In this document: in pieces, positions 16,285-25,178 of the stretch
Layout of the letters: every line of letters begins with the position of its first letter
How positions within the stretch are numbered: position 1 is the stretch's first letter
DNA from: Burkholderiaceae bacterium
GTDB lineage: Bacteria > Pseudomonadota > Gammaproteobacteria > Burkholderiales > Burkholderiaceae
Direction of reading: 5' to 3'
Assembly (NCBI GenBank): GCA_947448415.1
Contig: CANFMT010000015.1
Location: 1 to 63,498 of the forward strand
DNA length: 63,498 nt
Notes under the pieces: generated by a model
What the model was told of the DNA's origin: nothing
Databases searched by the model: none
The model's input: only the letters and a program-made list of their open reading frames with translations
Program-made: the position numbers and the translations under genes

Positions 16285-18666
16285 TTATTTACGGCGAGCA
16301 TTTGTACTGCGTACTGGCGGCTTAGTACCAGCAGGTTTGCCAATAGATCTACCAGGTTTAGATTTGCCGTTTTTGCGAGCTGCCTTACTCTTCGACTGAT
16401 TGGCGCCCAAGGTGCCAGCCGACTTAGCAGCATTTACATTGACGCCGCTTGGTTTTTGCGGAATCTTATTATCAGGTCGACTTCTTTTAGAGGCTGCCTT
16501 CTTATTTGGTCTACCAGTATCGGTAGCTAAGATGAGCTGCCTTCGATTAGATGATCCGCCAGGCTCTGCACCCATAGATTTAACGAGACTAAATTCTATT
16601 TTGCGAGCATCTAAGTCAACACGACTCACCAAAACATGCAAGCGATCGCCTAAACGATAGCGAATACCAGTGCGCTCACCGCGGAGTTCTTGGCGTGCTT
16701 CGTCGTATTGGAAATAATCCCCACCTAACTCGGTGACGTGGACCATACCCTCTACAAATAAATTTTCTAGCTGAATAAATAATCCAAAGTTGGCAACTCC
16801 AGTGACTGTACCGGCATATTCTTGGCCTAAATGGTCACGCATGTAATAACACTTCAACCATGCCTCTACATCACGCGAGGCTTCATCTGCACGACGCTCA
16901 TTTGATGAGCAGTGAACACCTAGTTGACCCCAAATAGGTAGTGCTGCATTAGCGCCTTTAGGTGTTTTTACACCTTTTGCCACACCAGCTTTTGCATCAC
17001 TCTGGGACTTCTTCGCATTGACTGCATTCTCACGACCCTTACCCTTGCGTGGCAAGGTAAGGTTGAGAGGAACCTTAGGGGGTAAGACGGGTACGTATGG
17101 TTTTTTCTGCAGAATTGATTTGATGACGCGATGTGTTAGCAAATCTGGATAGCGCCGGATCGGGCTGGTGAAATGTGAATATGCTGGGTAAGCCAAACCG
17201 AAGTGGCCTTCATTATCTGGCTGATACATCGCTTGCTGCATAGCGCGTAATACTACCGACTGAAGCATATTAGCATCAGGACGATCTTTAATCTCACGAA
17301 TCAACTTTGCAAAATCACGTGGCTTGGGCTTTTCGCCCCCACCCAATGACAAGCCTGAAGTCCTTAGAACTTGGCGCAAGGTCATCAGCTTCTCTTCTGA
17401 AGGCTCACCATGAACTCGATAAAGACTTAAGTGTTTATTTTTATCAATGAAGTCAGCAGCACAAACGTTGGCTGTCAACATGCACTCCTCAATTAAGCGG
17501 TGCGCATCATTGCGAATACGGGGCTCAATGCGAAGAATCTTGCCAAGCTCATTACTAATGATTTGAGTTTCGGTAGTCTCAAACTCAATCGCGCCGCGCT
17601 TCTCGCGAGCAGCCAAAAGAATCTTGTAGAGAGAATATAGATTTGTGAGTAATGGGCGGAATTGCGCAAAACGAGTTGCTTCAGGACCTTTGCTGTTTGA
17701 AAGAATTTCCCAAACAGTATCGTAAGTAAAGCGCTGCGCTGAATGCATGACTGCCGGATAAAACTGGTACGCCAACACAATGCCGTTGTTATCTACAACA
17801 GAATCACAGACCATACACAGACGGTCTACCCCAGGATTAAGCGAACATAGACCATTAGAGATCTTTTCGGGCAGCATCGGAATAACACGTCTTGGGAAGT
17901 ACACCGAAGTAGCACGCAAGAGACCTTCATCATCGAGCGGCTGACCTGGTTTTACATAGTGAGAGACGTCAGCAATAGCAACGATTAAGCGCCATGCCTT
18001 GGTCTTGCCGTACATTACTGGCTCGCAATACACCGCATCATCAAAGTCTCGCGCATCTGCGCCATCGATGGTTACTAAAGGTACATCGCGTAGATCTACA
18101 CGACCCTCTAGATCTGCTTGCTGAACAGTATCAGGCAAAGCTGCCGCTTCTTTCATGGCCGCAGCCGAAAACTCATGAGGAACACCATACTTACGCACGG
18201 CAATTTCGATTTCCATCCCGGGATCATCAATCTCACCCAAGACTTCAACCACGCGCCCTACTGCTTGACGATAACTATCGGGATAGTCAATGATCTCAAC
18301 ACTCACCACTTGACCTAGCTTGGCATTTCCTTGGGCCTTAGGCGGAATTAATATGTCATGGCCAATACGCTTATCTTCTGGCGCAACAATCAAGACACCA
18401 TTCTCATTTAAGAGACGCCCGATAACTACTTTATTGGCGTGTAGCACCACCTCAACGATCTGCCCTTCCGGACGACCACGTCGATCTGTTCCTAATACTC
18501 TGACATTAACTCTGTCACCATGCATGACGCGGGACATTTCTCTTTCAGAGAGAAAAATATCTTCACCACCATCATCGGGTATGACAAATCCAAATCCATC
18601 TCGATGCCCTTGGACTGTTCCTAAGCGGTCAGCCTCACGTGGCACCAAGTCTTTTGCTTTACGCAT
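16285..18666 (-). CDS. rnr: ribonuclease R, short N-terminal form
   Basis: A 3'-5' exoribonuclease that degrades structured RNA. It has cold-shock domains (VQGHRDGFGF near residue 20), the RNB catalytic domain with DARDFDDAV carrying the metal-binding aspartates, HFTSPIRRYPDL, ERRADEASRDV, an S1 domain near 600-690, and a Lys/Arg/Ala-rich tail. The usual N-terminal helix-turn-helix domain (about 80 residues) is absent: a TAA stop directly precedes the ATG, which has AAGGA 6 bases upstream. A Lys/Ala/Gly-rich insertion occupies about residues 520-575. Total 793 residues. Confidence 0.95.
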   Translation of the reverse strand: MRKAKDLVPREADRLGTVQGHRDGFGFVIPDDGGEDIFLSEREMSRVMHGDRVNVRVLGTDRRGRPEGQIVEVVLHANKVVIGRLLNENGVLIVAPEDKRIGHDILIPPKAQGNAKLGQVVSVEIIDYPDSYRQAVGRVVEVLGEIDDPGMEIEIAVRKYGVPHEFSAAAMKEAAALPDTVQQADLEGRVDLRDVPLVTIDGADARDFDDAVYCEPVMYGKTKAWRLIVAIADVSHYVKPGQPLDDEGLLRATSVYFPRRVIPMLPEKISNGLCSLNPGVDRLCMVCDSVVDNNGIVLAYQFYPAVMHSAQRFTYDTVWEILSNSKGPEATRFAQFRPLLTNLYSLYKILLAAREKRGAIEFETTETQIISNELGKILRIEPRIRNDAHRLIEECMLTANVCAADFIDKNKHLSLYRVHGEPSEEKLMTLRQVLRTSGLSLGGGEKPKPRDFAKLIREIKDRPDANMLQSVVLRAMQQAMYQPDNEGHFGLAYPAYSHFTSPIRRYPDLLTHRVIKSILQKKPYVPVLPPKVPLNLTLPRKGKGRENAVNAKKSQSDAKAGVAKGVKTPKGANAALPIWGQLGVHCSSNERRADEASRDVEAWLKCYYMRDHLGQEYAGTVTGVANFGLFIQLENLFVEGMVHVTELGGDYFQYDEARQELRGERTGIRYRLGDRLHVLVSRVDLDARKIEFSLVKSMGAEPGGSSNRRQLILATDTGRPNKKAASKRSRPDNKIPQKPSGVNVNAAKSAGTLGANQSKSKAARKNGKSKPGRSIGKPAGTKPPVRSTNARRK

Positions 18667-18795
18667 TTAATTCCTTCGGCAATACATGCCTTATATAGCT
18701 ATTTTTGTTATGAATTAAGGCTACTGTATCAAACCACCAAGTCTGAAGGGAAAAAGCCAAATTGAGTTGAAAAGGTCGAAAAACGCCTACCCCTC

Positions 18796-18801
18796 TATAA
18801 T
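18796..18801 (+). promoter_or_regulatory. -10 element of the tRNA-Leu promoter
   Basis: A perfect TATAAT lies 8 bases before the mature tRNA 5' end. No good -35 element is found at the usual 16-18 base spacing, so only the -10 is reported. Confidence 0.5.
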
Positions 18802-18809
18802 AGAGCTAT

Positions 18810-18896
18810 GCCCAGGTGGCGAAATTGGTAGACGCACCAGCTTCAGGTGCTGGCGATCGAAAGGTTGTGGGGGTTCGAGTCCCTTCCTGGGCACCA
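18810..18896 (+). tRNA. tRNA-Leu (anticodon CAG)
   Basis: 87 bases with an encoded 3' CCA. The acceptor stem is GCCCAGG/CCTGGGC, and the anticodon stem CCAGC/GCTGG encloses loop TTCAGGT, giving anticodon CAG for codon CUG. A long variable arm and the GGTTCGAGTCC T-arm are present, as expected of a class II leucine tRNA. Confidence 0.97.
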
Positions 18897-18929
18897 AATT
18901 CTCTTAATATACCGAGATATGGGGGCGTT

Positions 18930-20285
18930 ATGCTTAAATACAAGCCCATACACCATCAGATCAAACAAGACGCCCAAGTGGACTCATCACTCTTAAAGAC
19001 TACAAGTAAGCATGGCAAGCCAATAGGTCTTTTTTCAGCTACCGCCCTAGGTATTGGCGGAATGATGGGTGCCGGCCTCTTTTCCCTCTTAGGTACAGCC
19101 AGTGTTCATGCTGGTACCCATATTCCCCTGGCATTTTTGATTGGGGCTCTTGCTGCCTCGTTCTCGGTTTACTCCTATGCCAAGTTAGGCGCAACTTTTC
19201 CAAGTAGCGGCGGGGCAGCTACCTTTACAGTGATGAGCTTTGGTCCCGGAGTAATTTCCGGGGGTCTCAACATCTTCCAGTACATCGCATACCTTATTGC
19301 GGCAGCTCTTTATGCTGCAGGATTTTCTGAGTACACCAATACCCTGCTTGGTGGACATCTATCACCAAACGAGGTCAAGATTGTTGGCGCTGGAATTGTG
19401 ATTGTATGTGCCGGCATCAACTTACTAGGAACCAGTATTGTTGGTCGCGCAGAAACTCTTGCCATAGGCTTTGTCACCTTAGCGCTTTTAGTGTATTCAT
19501 TTAAAGGTATGCACGCTGCTGATATTAACGCCTTTCAGGGATCGGTTGAATCCATTAACGGTATTGCGATCGCTACCGGTATCTTGTATATCAATTACCA
19601 AGGCTTTGGTGTGGTGACTAACTCATCTAGTGCTATGCAAAGACCTCAAAAGGAATTGCCCTTAGCAATGTTTTCTGCGTTGATAATGGTGACTATTGTC
19701 TACTTATTAGTTAGTAGCGCTACCGTCTATCTACTTCCCCCAGAAAAACTACAGAACTTTAATGGCCATGTTCTAGCAGATGCAGCGCAAATGATTTCTG
19801 GAAGAGCAGGATTTATTGCAATCGGTGCTGCTGCACTGCTAGCGTGCGCTGCAGCCTTGAACGCCACCATCTTTGCTGCATCTAATATTGCATCTGATAT
19901 GGTCACTAAAGCCTCAGTCTCAGAAGCGTTGGGGGATACGGTTTTAAAAACTCAAGTTAGAGGACTTAGCATCTCTGCTCTGATTGTCATTATCTTGGTC
20001 TTGATATTCCCGCTGGATATTGTTGGTCAAATGGCAAGCTTAGCGTTCTTATTAGTCTATGCCGCCATCACCTTTGGCCACCTCAAAGTTCGCAAGAAAA
20101 CAGGGGCAAAACAATGGCCTCTTTGGTGCGCCATTGTTATCAATCTTTATCTATTTACAACGCTATTCCTTAGCGTTCTTGAAAGCGCTCCAGGAAGCGC
20201 TATCGCTTTAATAAGCGCACTAGTTGGATCGTTTGCGCTTGAGGCGTTCTCTAGAAAATTTCTAAGAAAGAAATCAGGCTCCTAA
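18930..20285 (+). CDS. APC-family amino acid permease
   Basis: An inner-membrane amino acid or polyamine transporter of the APC superfamily with about 12 membrane helices. The first helix carries the substrate-binding glycine-rich motif GIGGMMGAGLF. The start at 18930 is supported by a GGGGG ribosome site 4 bases upstream; a longer frame begins inside the tRNA-Leu gene and its first 38 residues are tRNA read-through, not protein. Length 451 residues. Substrate not predictable from sequence. It lies directly after the tRNA and may share its transcript. Confidence 0.9.
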   Translation: MLKYKPIHHQIKQDAQVDSSLLKTTSKHGKPIGLFSATALGIGGMMGAGLFSLLGTASVHAGTHIPLAFLIGALAASFSVYSYAKLGATFPSSGGAATFTVMSFGPGVISGGLNIFQYIAYLIAAALYAAGFSEYTNTLLGGHLSPNEVKIVGAGIVIVCAGINLLGTSIVGRAETLAIGFVTLALLVYSFKGMHAADINAFQGSVESINGIAIATGILYINYQGFGVVTNSSSAMQRPQKELPLAMFSALIMVTIVYLLVSSATVYLLPPEKLQNFNGHVLADAAQMISGRAGFIAIGAAALLACAAALNATIFAASNIASDMVTKASVSEALGDTVLKTQVRGLSISALIVIILVLIFPLDIVGQMASLAFLLVYAAITFGHLKVRKKTGAKQWPLWCAIVINLYLFTTLFLSVLESAPGSAIALISALVGSFALEAFSRKFLRKKSGS

Positions 20286-20299
20286 GAAAATTGTTAGGC

Positions 20300-21058
20300 T
20301 TAATTCAAATGGGCTCCACCATTAACATGCATCGTTTGGCCGGTTAAGTATCTCGCTTTTGGACCAGACAAGAAGCTAACCATATAAGCCACCTCTTTAG
20401 GGTCACCTCTTCTACCAATCAAGGTTTTGTTTTTTGCATGATGTTCAGGACTTCCATGACCTGCGCTTTCGCCCCTTACTGTATCGATTAACCCAGGTAC
20501 GACGCAATTAACAGTAATGCCGCTAGAACCTAAGTCGTGAGCAAGTCCCTTTGTTAATCCAATCAATCCCGCCTTGGCTGCTAGTACGTGCGCCCTATCT
20601 TTAGAGCCTGTATGAGCTGACATCCCGCCAATATTAATAATGCTTGCCATATCAGATAGGCGCAAGTACGGTAATGCGGCACGTGAGCATAAATACGCAC
20701 TATCTAAAATACATCCCAGCACTTCTCGCCATTCGTTTAACTCTAATACCTCAATTGAAGAATGGCGTCTAACAGCAGCGTTATTAACCAAAATATCAAT
20801 GCGGCCAAATTGCTCAATTGCAGCGGCAATCAGAGATGCCGAACCTTCTGGCTGACTAACATCCGCAAGATGGACGTAAGCATTTCCTCCAAGATTCTGA
20901 ATTTCTTGAGCAAGGGAGTTAGCCTCCTCAAGTGAAGTGCGTGCATTTATAACAACCGAAGCACCTTCACGAGCTAACTCCAGGGCGATTTCTCTACCAA
21001 TATTTTTTGCTGCACCAGTAATAATCGCCACATGGTCTTTAAGGGGCTGAGTAGCCAT
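20300..21058 (-). CDS. SDR-fold protein with a degenerate catalytic tetrad
   Basis: A short-chain dehydrogenase/reductase fold of 252 residues with an intact nucleotide-binding part (TGAAKNIGRE, residues 14-23; LVNNAAV, 90-96). Compared with FabG, the catalytic Asn, Ser and Tyr are replaced (Cys116, Gly145, Val158) and only Lys162 remains in the HVLAAKAG segment. His157 sits beside the tyrosine position. It may therefore use other chemistry, or may bind dinucleotide without reduction. It is the last gene of a leftward Bug receptor-MmgE/PrpD-SDR run, with 26 bases separating it from PrpD. Confidence 0.88.
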   Translation of the reverse strand: MATQPLKDHVAIITGAAKNIGREIALELAREGASVVINARTSLEEANSLAQEIQNLGGNAYVHLADVSQPEGSASLIAAAIEQFGRIDILVNNAAVRRHSSIEVLELNEWREVLGCILDSAYLCSRAALPYLRLSDMASIINIGGMSAHTGSKDRAHVLAAKAGLIGLTKGLAHDLGSSGITVNCVVPGLIDTVRGESAGHGSPEHHAKNKTLIGRRGDPKEVAYMVSFLSGPKARYLTGQTMHVNGGAHLN

Positions 21059-21084
21059 ATTCTTTTTATCCTCAATCAGGATGG

Positions 21085-22455
21085 TTATTTAGCCAAAGCA
21101 CCGAGATTCAGTGTCTGTGATGCACGAATATTTTTTAGGCAAGTCAATGCCTCAGATGCATCGCTCTTGCTCCACCCACCATACTCGCAATTTGCCAGGA
21201 ACTTTTCTTCCAGGGCGGCTATTGTCATGGGCTCATCCCTGCCTCCACGAAAATGTCCTTGGCTTACCTCAAGAATCTTCCCGCTTTTAAGGGTTACCTT
21301 TAAATGCCCGGTAAATTGTTTTGGGTATGGATTATCCGGATCAATTCGATAGCTGACTTTCGAAGCAAGACTCCTGACTAAGGGATCATGAACAACACGC
21401 TCTTCATAATCATCTAAGCCCGCATTGTTCCGCAGCATACCAATAGCAATGGCGTAGGGAATGCTAAATTTAGCGGCATAACCATTTGGAGGGTTTTGTT
21501 TTAGGGCAAGGGGCTCCCATAAACGATGGACAATGCCTTCAGCAGTGTTGCACTCTATAGATTCGATCTCACCGACAACGAGACCTTCGGAGACCAGTTT
21601 TCTTGCACAGTCAATAAAAGGATGTGCCATCGTGCCACAGGCATAGGGCTTGAATGCCATCTCCGCAGATATCCAAGTATGGCCAAGACCACTTAATACT
21701 TCCGTAAAATTATTGTCATCTTGATTGGCGAACGCATGAAAAAAACCATGATCGCCCTCAAATAGGGTGCGCGGCCCAGTAAACCCCTCTTGTGCCATTC
21801 GTGCAGCTCTATAACCAGATTGGGCGGCCCAACCTGGATGCATTCTCTTTGTCCAACTACCTTCGGCCAGATATTCAATAATGCCCGAAGCCATGCTACC
21901 GGCGATACCAAGAGCATTGACCCATTGTGCGTTTGAAAGCCTTAGAGCAGAAGCAACTCCAGCAGCAGCGCCAAGAGCACCAAAGACCGCAGTGGGATGA
22001 AAACCAGCTTTATGAACCAACTTAGGCGCCACACTACATAGACGACACATCAGCTCGGAACCAACAGCGATCCCTCTAGCGACATCAGCACCAGAAAGCT
22101 GGTGACGTTCTGCCGTTGCCAAAAGTGCCGGAACAATTACCGCACCAGCATGAATTGGACCGCCTTCAAAGGTATCGTCATAATCCTCGCCATGTGTGGC
22201 AGTACCATTTACTAATGCAGCAGCAGCGACATTGAAACGTCCCTTGCGTCCAATAATCGTGCAATCTCCGGATTCATTTGAAGCCTCAAACGTAGCATGC
22301 ACATAGTCGGCATGGCGTGCAGCAACACATAGTCCAGCAACATCAATTAACAGCGAGTCGCATAAAATCTGCATAGATTGAGGTAAGTCAGACGGCATCT
22401 CCGAGAAGGCAGCGGCCATCCGCTCTGAAATAGAAATATCTGGCAAATTTTTCAT
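21085..22455 (-). CDS. MmgE/PrpD family protein
   Basis: A 456-residue member of the MmgE/PrpD family, whose founding members are 2-methylcitrate dehydratase and the iminodisuccinate epimerase/aconitate decarboxylase group. Family landmarks include NGTATHGEDYDDTFEGGPIH and HPGWAAQSG, which supply active-site residues, and the all-helical N-terminal domain. No prpB or prpC is nearby, so a methylcitrate role is unlikely here. It probably dehydrates, decarboxylates or isomerises a small di- or tricarboxylic acid. The gene starts 3 bases from the receptor stop codon, implying co-translation. Confidence 0.9.
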   Translation of the reverse strand: MKNLPDISISERMAAAFSEMPSDLPQSMQILCDSLLIDVAGLCVAARHADYVHATFEASNESGDCTIIGRKGRFNVAAAALVNGTATHGEDYDDTFEGGPIHAGAVIVPALLATAERHQLSGADVARGIAVGSELMCRLCSVAPKLVHKAGFHPTAVFGALGAAAGVASALRLSNAQWVNALGIAGSMASGIIEYLAEGSWTKRMHPGWAAQSGYRAARMAQEGFTGPRTLFEGDHGFFHAFANQDDNNFTEVLSGLGHTWISAEMAFKPYACGTMAHPFIDCARKLVSEGLVVGEIESIECNTAEGIVHRLWEPLALKQNPPNGYAAKFSIPYAIAIGMLRNNAGLDDYEERVVHDPLVRSLASKVSYRIDPDNPYPKQFTGHLKVTLKSGKILEVSQGHFRGGRDEPMTIAALEEKFLANCEYGGWSKSDASEALTCLKNIRASQTLNLGALAK

Positions 22456-22458
22456 GAA

Positions 22459-23445
22459 TTACTCCGCCTCTACTTTGCTTGCTCTAGCAACTTCAGTCCA
22501 ATGCTTCACTTCCTCAGCAATATATTTTTCAAAACGCTCTGGGGTCATGGGCATGATGTATATAGCCTGCTCAACTAAGAGTTTTTGAACGTTAGGTTTT
22601 GCCAGTATTTGATCTAAAGCTTTATTGAGTTTATTTCGTATAGGAATAGGTAAACCTGGAGGACCTACTAACCCATACCAAGTCAGACTATTAAAGCCAT
22701 CGTACCCAGACTCCTTAAAGGTGGGAACGTTTGGTAATAATGGATTGCGCTTTTCACCAGTAATAGCTAGAGGCCTAAAGGAGCCTTCACGAATATGCGG
22801 CATTGCAGCCGATAGTCCTGGGAAAATAACTTGAATCTGACCACCAATTGAGTCAGTAAAAGCCTGTCCAATACTTTTATAAGGTACGGCCATACTGGGT
22901 ACTCCAGAGACAGATTTAAATTCTTCCATCAACAAATGATTCAAAGTACCAACCCCTGAGGTTCCATAATCTACCTTAGTAGGATTAGCCTTTGCATAAG
23001 CCACAAATTCCTGCAATGTTCGAACCGGAACGGCTTTTGAAACTACCAAAATATTTGGCGTACCGCCAATCATCCCAATGGCAGTGAAATCTTTAATAGG
23101 GTCATATATATTTTTCTTCACTGCGGGATTGGTCCCGTGCGTGGCTACATAACCAATCATCAGCGTGTAACCATCGGGAGCCGCTCTTGAAGTCATTTTT
23201 GCAGCGATTGCACCTCCTGCCCCGGCCTGGTTATCAATCAAAAATGACTGACCCAATTGAATTCGCAACTGATCTGCGATGATTCTTCCAACAATGTCGA
23301 CGCCACCTCCAGGAGCTTGAGGCGCAATAATTTTTACTGGCCGATCCGGATAAGTTTGAGCGGTAACCGTCCCACTAATTACAGATGCTATAAGGCCAAT
23401 GAGGGCTAATATTTCCTGAATTTGTCTCATATTTTTTCTAATCAT
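22459..23445 (-). CDS. Bug-family (TctC-like) periplasmic substrate-binding protein
   Basis: A tripartite-tricarboxylate-transporter type receptor of 328 residues. It has a signal peptide ending near GTVTAQTYP, then the family markers PVKIIAPQAPGGGVDI, DNQAGAGG and TWYGLVGPPGLP. Bug proteins bind carboxylates, aromatic acids or amides in the periplasm; betaproteobacteria carry many without transporter partners. No TctA/TctB genes are next to it, so it is an orphan receptor within the window. It heads the leftward cluster and diverges from the alpha/beta hydrolase across about 110 bases. Confidence 0.92.
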   Translation of the reverse strand: MIRKNMRQIQEILALIGLIASVISGTVTAQTYPDRPVKIIAPQAPGGGVDIVGRIIADQLRIQLGQSFLIDNQAGAGGAIAAKMTSRAAPDGYTLMIGYVATHGTNPAVKKNIYDPIKDFTAIGMIGGTPNILVVSKAVPVRTLQEFVAYAKANPTKVDYGTSGVGTLNHLLMEEFKSVSGVPSMAVPYKSIGQAFTDSIGGQIQVIFPGLSAAMPHIREGSFRPLAITGEKRNPLLPNVPTFKESGYDGFNSLTWYGLVGPPGLPIPIRNKLNKALDQILAKPNVQKLLVEQAIYIMPMTPERFEKYIAEEVKHWTEVARASKVEAE

Positions 23446-23555
23446 GAAGTCATCCCATCATAAATCAAATCCCCAGATATTGAGAATTCATCAAATTTGA
23501 ATTAGGATGAGCCGAGATTTGAAAAACACTATAAAAAGCACCCAAGGAGACGAAT

Positions 23556-24818
23556 ATGCAATTTATTGGCATATCTAAAAAAGCAAAAGTGGGACATAGT
23601 CGGACAAGCAAACTAATCAAGGCAATTGCGGCATTTTTGATGCTGCTAACAGTTGGTGTCACTGCAAATGCACAAGTCATGGATCGCAACATTGATGAGA
23701 TCAAGCAAGAATCGATTGACCGAGTCAAAAGGGGCGCATACCCCTTGGGCGGATTAGATCAAGGTGACGTCGAAGAAGCTTTTTCAAAAATTACCACTCG
23801 AGATCCCGATGATTGGGCCAATGGATTTGGATTTGTTGCAGATAAATATATGAAGATGGCTGCAAATGCCAAAACAAAACAAGAATCTGGGGCAGCATAT
23901 AAACGCGCGTGGCGACTTTATTATTTTGGACAGTTTCCAGTTCCAAACTCTCCTGGCAAAAAAGTCTCTTATGACAAGGCGATTGATGCATACATCAAAT
24001 ATCTTCAGACTCAAGACATACCAACAGAAGTAGTGAAAATTCCATTTGAAGGTAAATACATTACTGGCTACCTACGCTTTCCACCGAACGCCAAAGGTCC
24101 CGTGCCTATGATTCTAGCCATCAATGGTCTCGATAGTAGAAAAGAAACGGTGGCAGAAAGCTATGCGCAAATACTAAATCAAGGTGTCGGGTTTCTAGCA
24201 ATTGATGGTCCAGGTACAGGACAAGCACCAATCAAGGTCGACAACAAAGCAGATCGTATGTTTAGCACCGCGCTTGATTATTTATACCAACACCCTAAAG
24301 TTGATAACAAACGAATCATTGCCTTTGGTGTTAGCTTTGGCGCGCACTGGTCAACCAAGCTGGCGATAAAAGAAAAGGATCGTTTACTTGGGGCGGTTGC
24401 GCAGTCGCCAGCAGTGGATGTGACATTCTCAGAAGCTGTGATTACATCAAAAGTAAAGGGCAACAAAGAATATCTGTTTGACTACATCCCCGCCACTCTC
24501 TATGTATATGAGGGTGCAAATACGGTAGATGATCTTTACCGATTGGTTCCAGAGATGTCTTTAAAGAAACAAGGGCTATTGGGTAAGCCAACCACACAAA
24601 TGCTCGTTGTAGCGGGTGCTAAGGATACGCAAACTCCTATAGAAGATGCAGAACTCTTACTTCGTAGCGGCGATATACCAAAGGATGCTTGGATAAATCC
24701 TCGCGGCGGCCATCTTGGACGTGAACCAACTGGATGGATTGACCCCGTGATTTTTTCAAAAGTCATCATTCCATGGGAACTTAGGCTAATAGAACAATCT
24801 AGGAATCCACAAAAATAA
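23556..24818 (+). CDS. exported alpha/beta hydrolase (FrsA/DUF1100-like)
   Basis: A 420-residue alpha/beta hydrolase with an N-terminal signal peptide ending near residue 40 (TANAQ). Residues 50-155 form a helical cap-like N-terminal domain. The catalytic core has nucleophile Ser260 in GVSFG, acid Asp357 in GAKDTQTP and His386 in RGGHLGR. The arrangement resembles FrsA-like esterases and the 2,6-dihydropseudooxynicotine hydrolase group, which cleave C-C or ester bonds. AAGGAG lies 7 bases before the ATG. It diverges from the Bug-PrpD-SDR run and is likely part of the same catabolic function, possibly releasing the acid the receptor binds. Confidence 0.88.
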   Translation: MQFIGISKKAKVGHSRTSKLIKAIAAFLMLLTVGVTANAQVMDRNIDEIKQESIDRVKRGAYPLGGLDQGDVEEAFSKITTRDPDDWANGFGFVADKYMKMAANAKTKQESGAAYKRAWRLYYFGQFPVPNSPGKKVSYDKAIDAYIKYLQTQDIPTEVVKIPFEGKYITGYLRFPPNAKGPVPMILAINGLDSRKETVAESYAQILNQGVGFLAIDGPGTGQAPIKVDNKADRMFSTALDYLYQHPKVDNKRIIAFGVSFGAHWSTKLAIKEKDRLLGAVAQSPAVDVTFSEAVITSKVKGNKEYLFDYIPATLYVYEGANTVDDLYRLVPEMSLKKQGLLGKPTTQMLVVAGAKDTQTPIEDAELLLRSGDIPKDAWINPRGGHLGREPTGWIDPVIFSKVIIPWELRLIEQSRNPQK

Positions 24819-24839
24819 TTTGCGAATACAGCGGCATTC

Positions 24840-25178
24840 TTATGCGAAGAAGAGTTTGGCCGCTGTATAAACAATCATCCCAACTACTAGAGTTGGGATC
24901 ATCTTTTTGGTGAAATAAAAAGCAACCATAGCTGCTAACCCACCCCATATATTGGGAAGTTTTAAATCAAACTGCGCAACACTAGATGCGCCACTTGGTA
25001 AAAGTAGTTCAGGCGCCAGAATAGCAACCATAGCTGCTAGAGGCGCAAATCGTATCGCCTCCAAAACCCAATCAGCAACCTTAAAACGCTCACCAAAAAC
25101 TAGAAAAAAACTGCGCGCGCAGATAGATACACAAGTCATGCCAACAATTAACCAGACAATATACATTTCCGTACTCAT
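24840..25178 (-). CDS. azlD: AzlD family membrane protein
   Basis: A 112-residue protein with three to four hydrophobic segments, of the AzlD type. With AzlC it forms a branched-chain amino acid exporter in other bacteria (family knowledge). The first codons overlap the azlC stop codon by 4 bases, a coupling typical of azlCD pairs. It is the last gene of the leftward MFS-hydrolase-unknown-azlC-azlD operon and converges on the hydrolase gene with 21 bases between them. Confidence 0.9.
   Translation of the reverse strand: MSTEMYIVWLIVGMTCVSICARSFFLVFGERFKVADWVLEAIRFAPLAAMVAILAPELLLPSGASSVAQFDLKLPNIWGGLAAMVAFYFTKKMIPTLVVGMIVYTAAKLFFA

Noticed and set aside
18816..18929. Start of the APC permease frame inside the tRNA-Leu gene
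   Set aside because: The first residues are the translation of tRNA-Leu itself, a common gene-calling artefact. A better ribosome site and start occur at 18930.
20286..20299. Terminator between the APC permease and SDR genes
   Set aside because: An imperfect AGCCTAA-type repeat is present in the short gap but there is no T-run in either direction.
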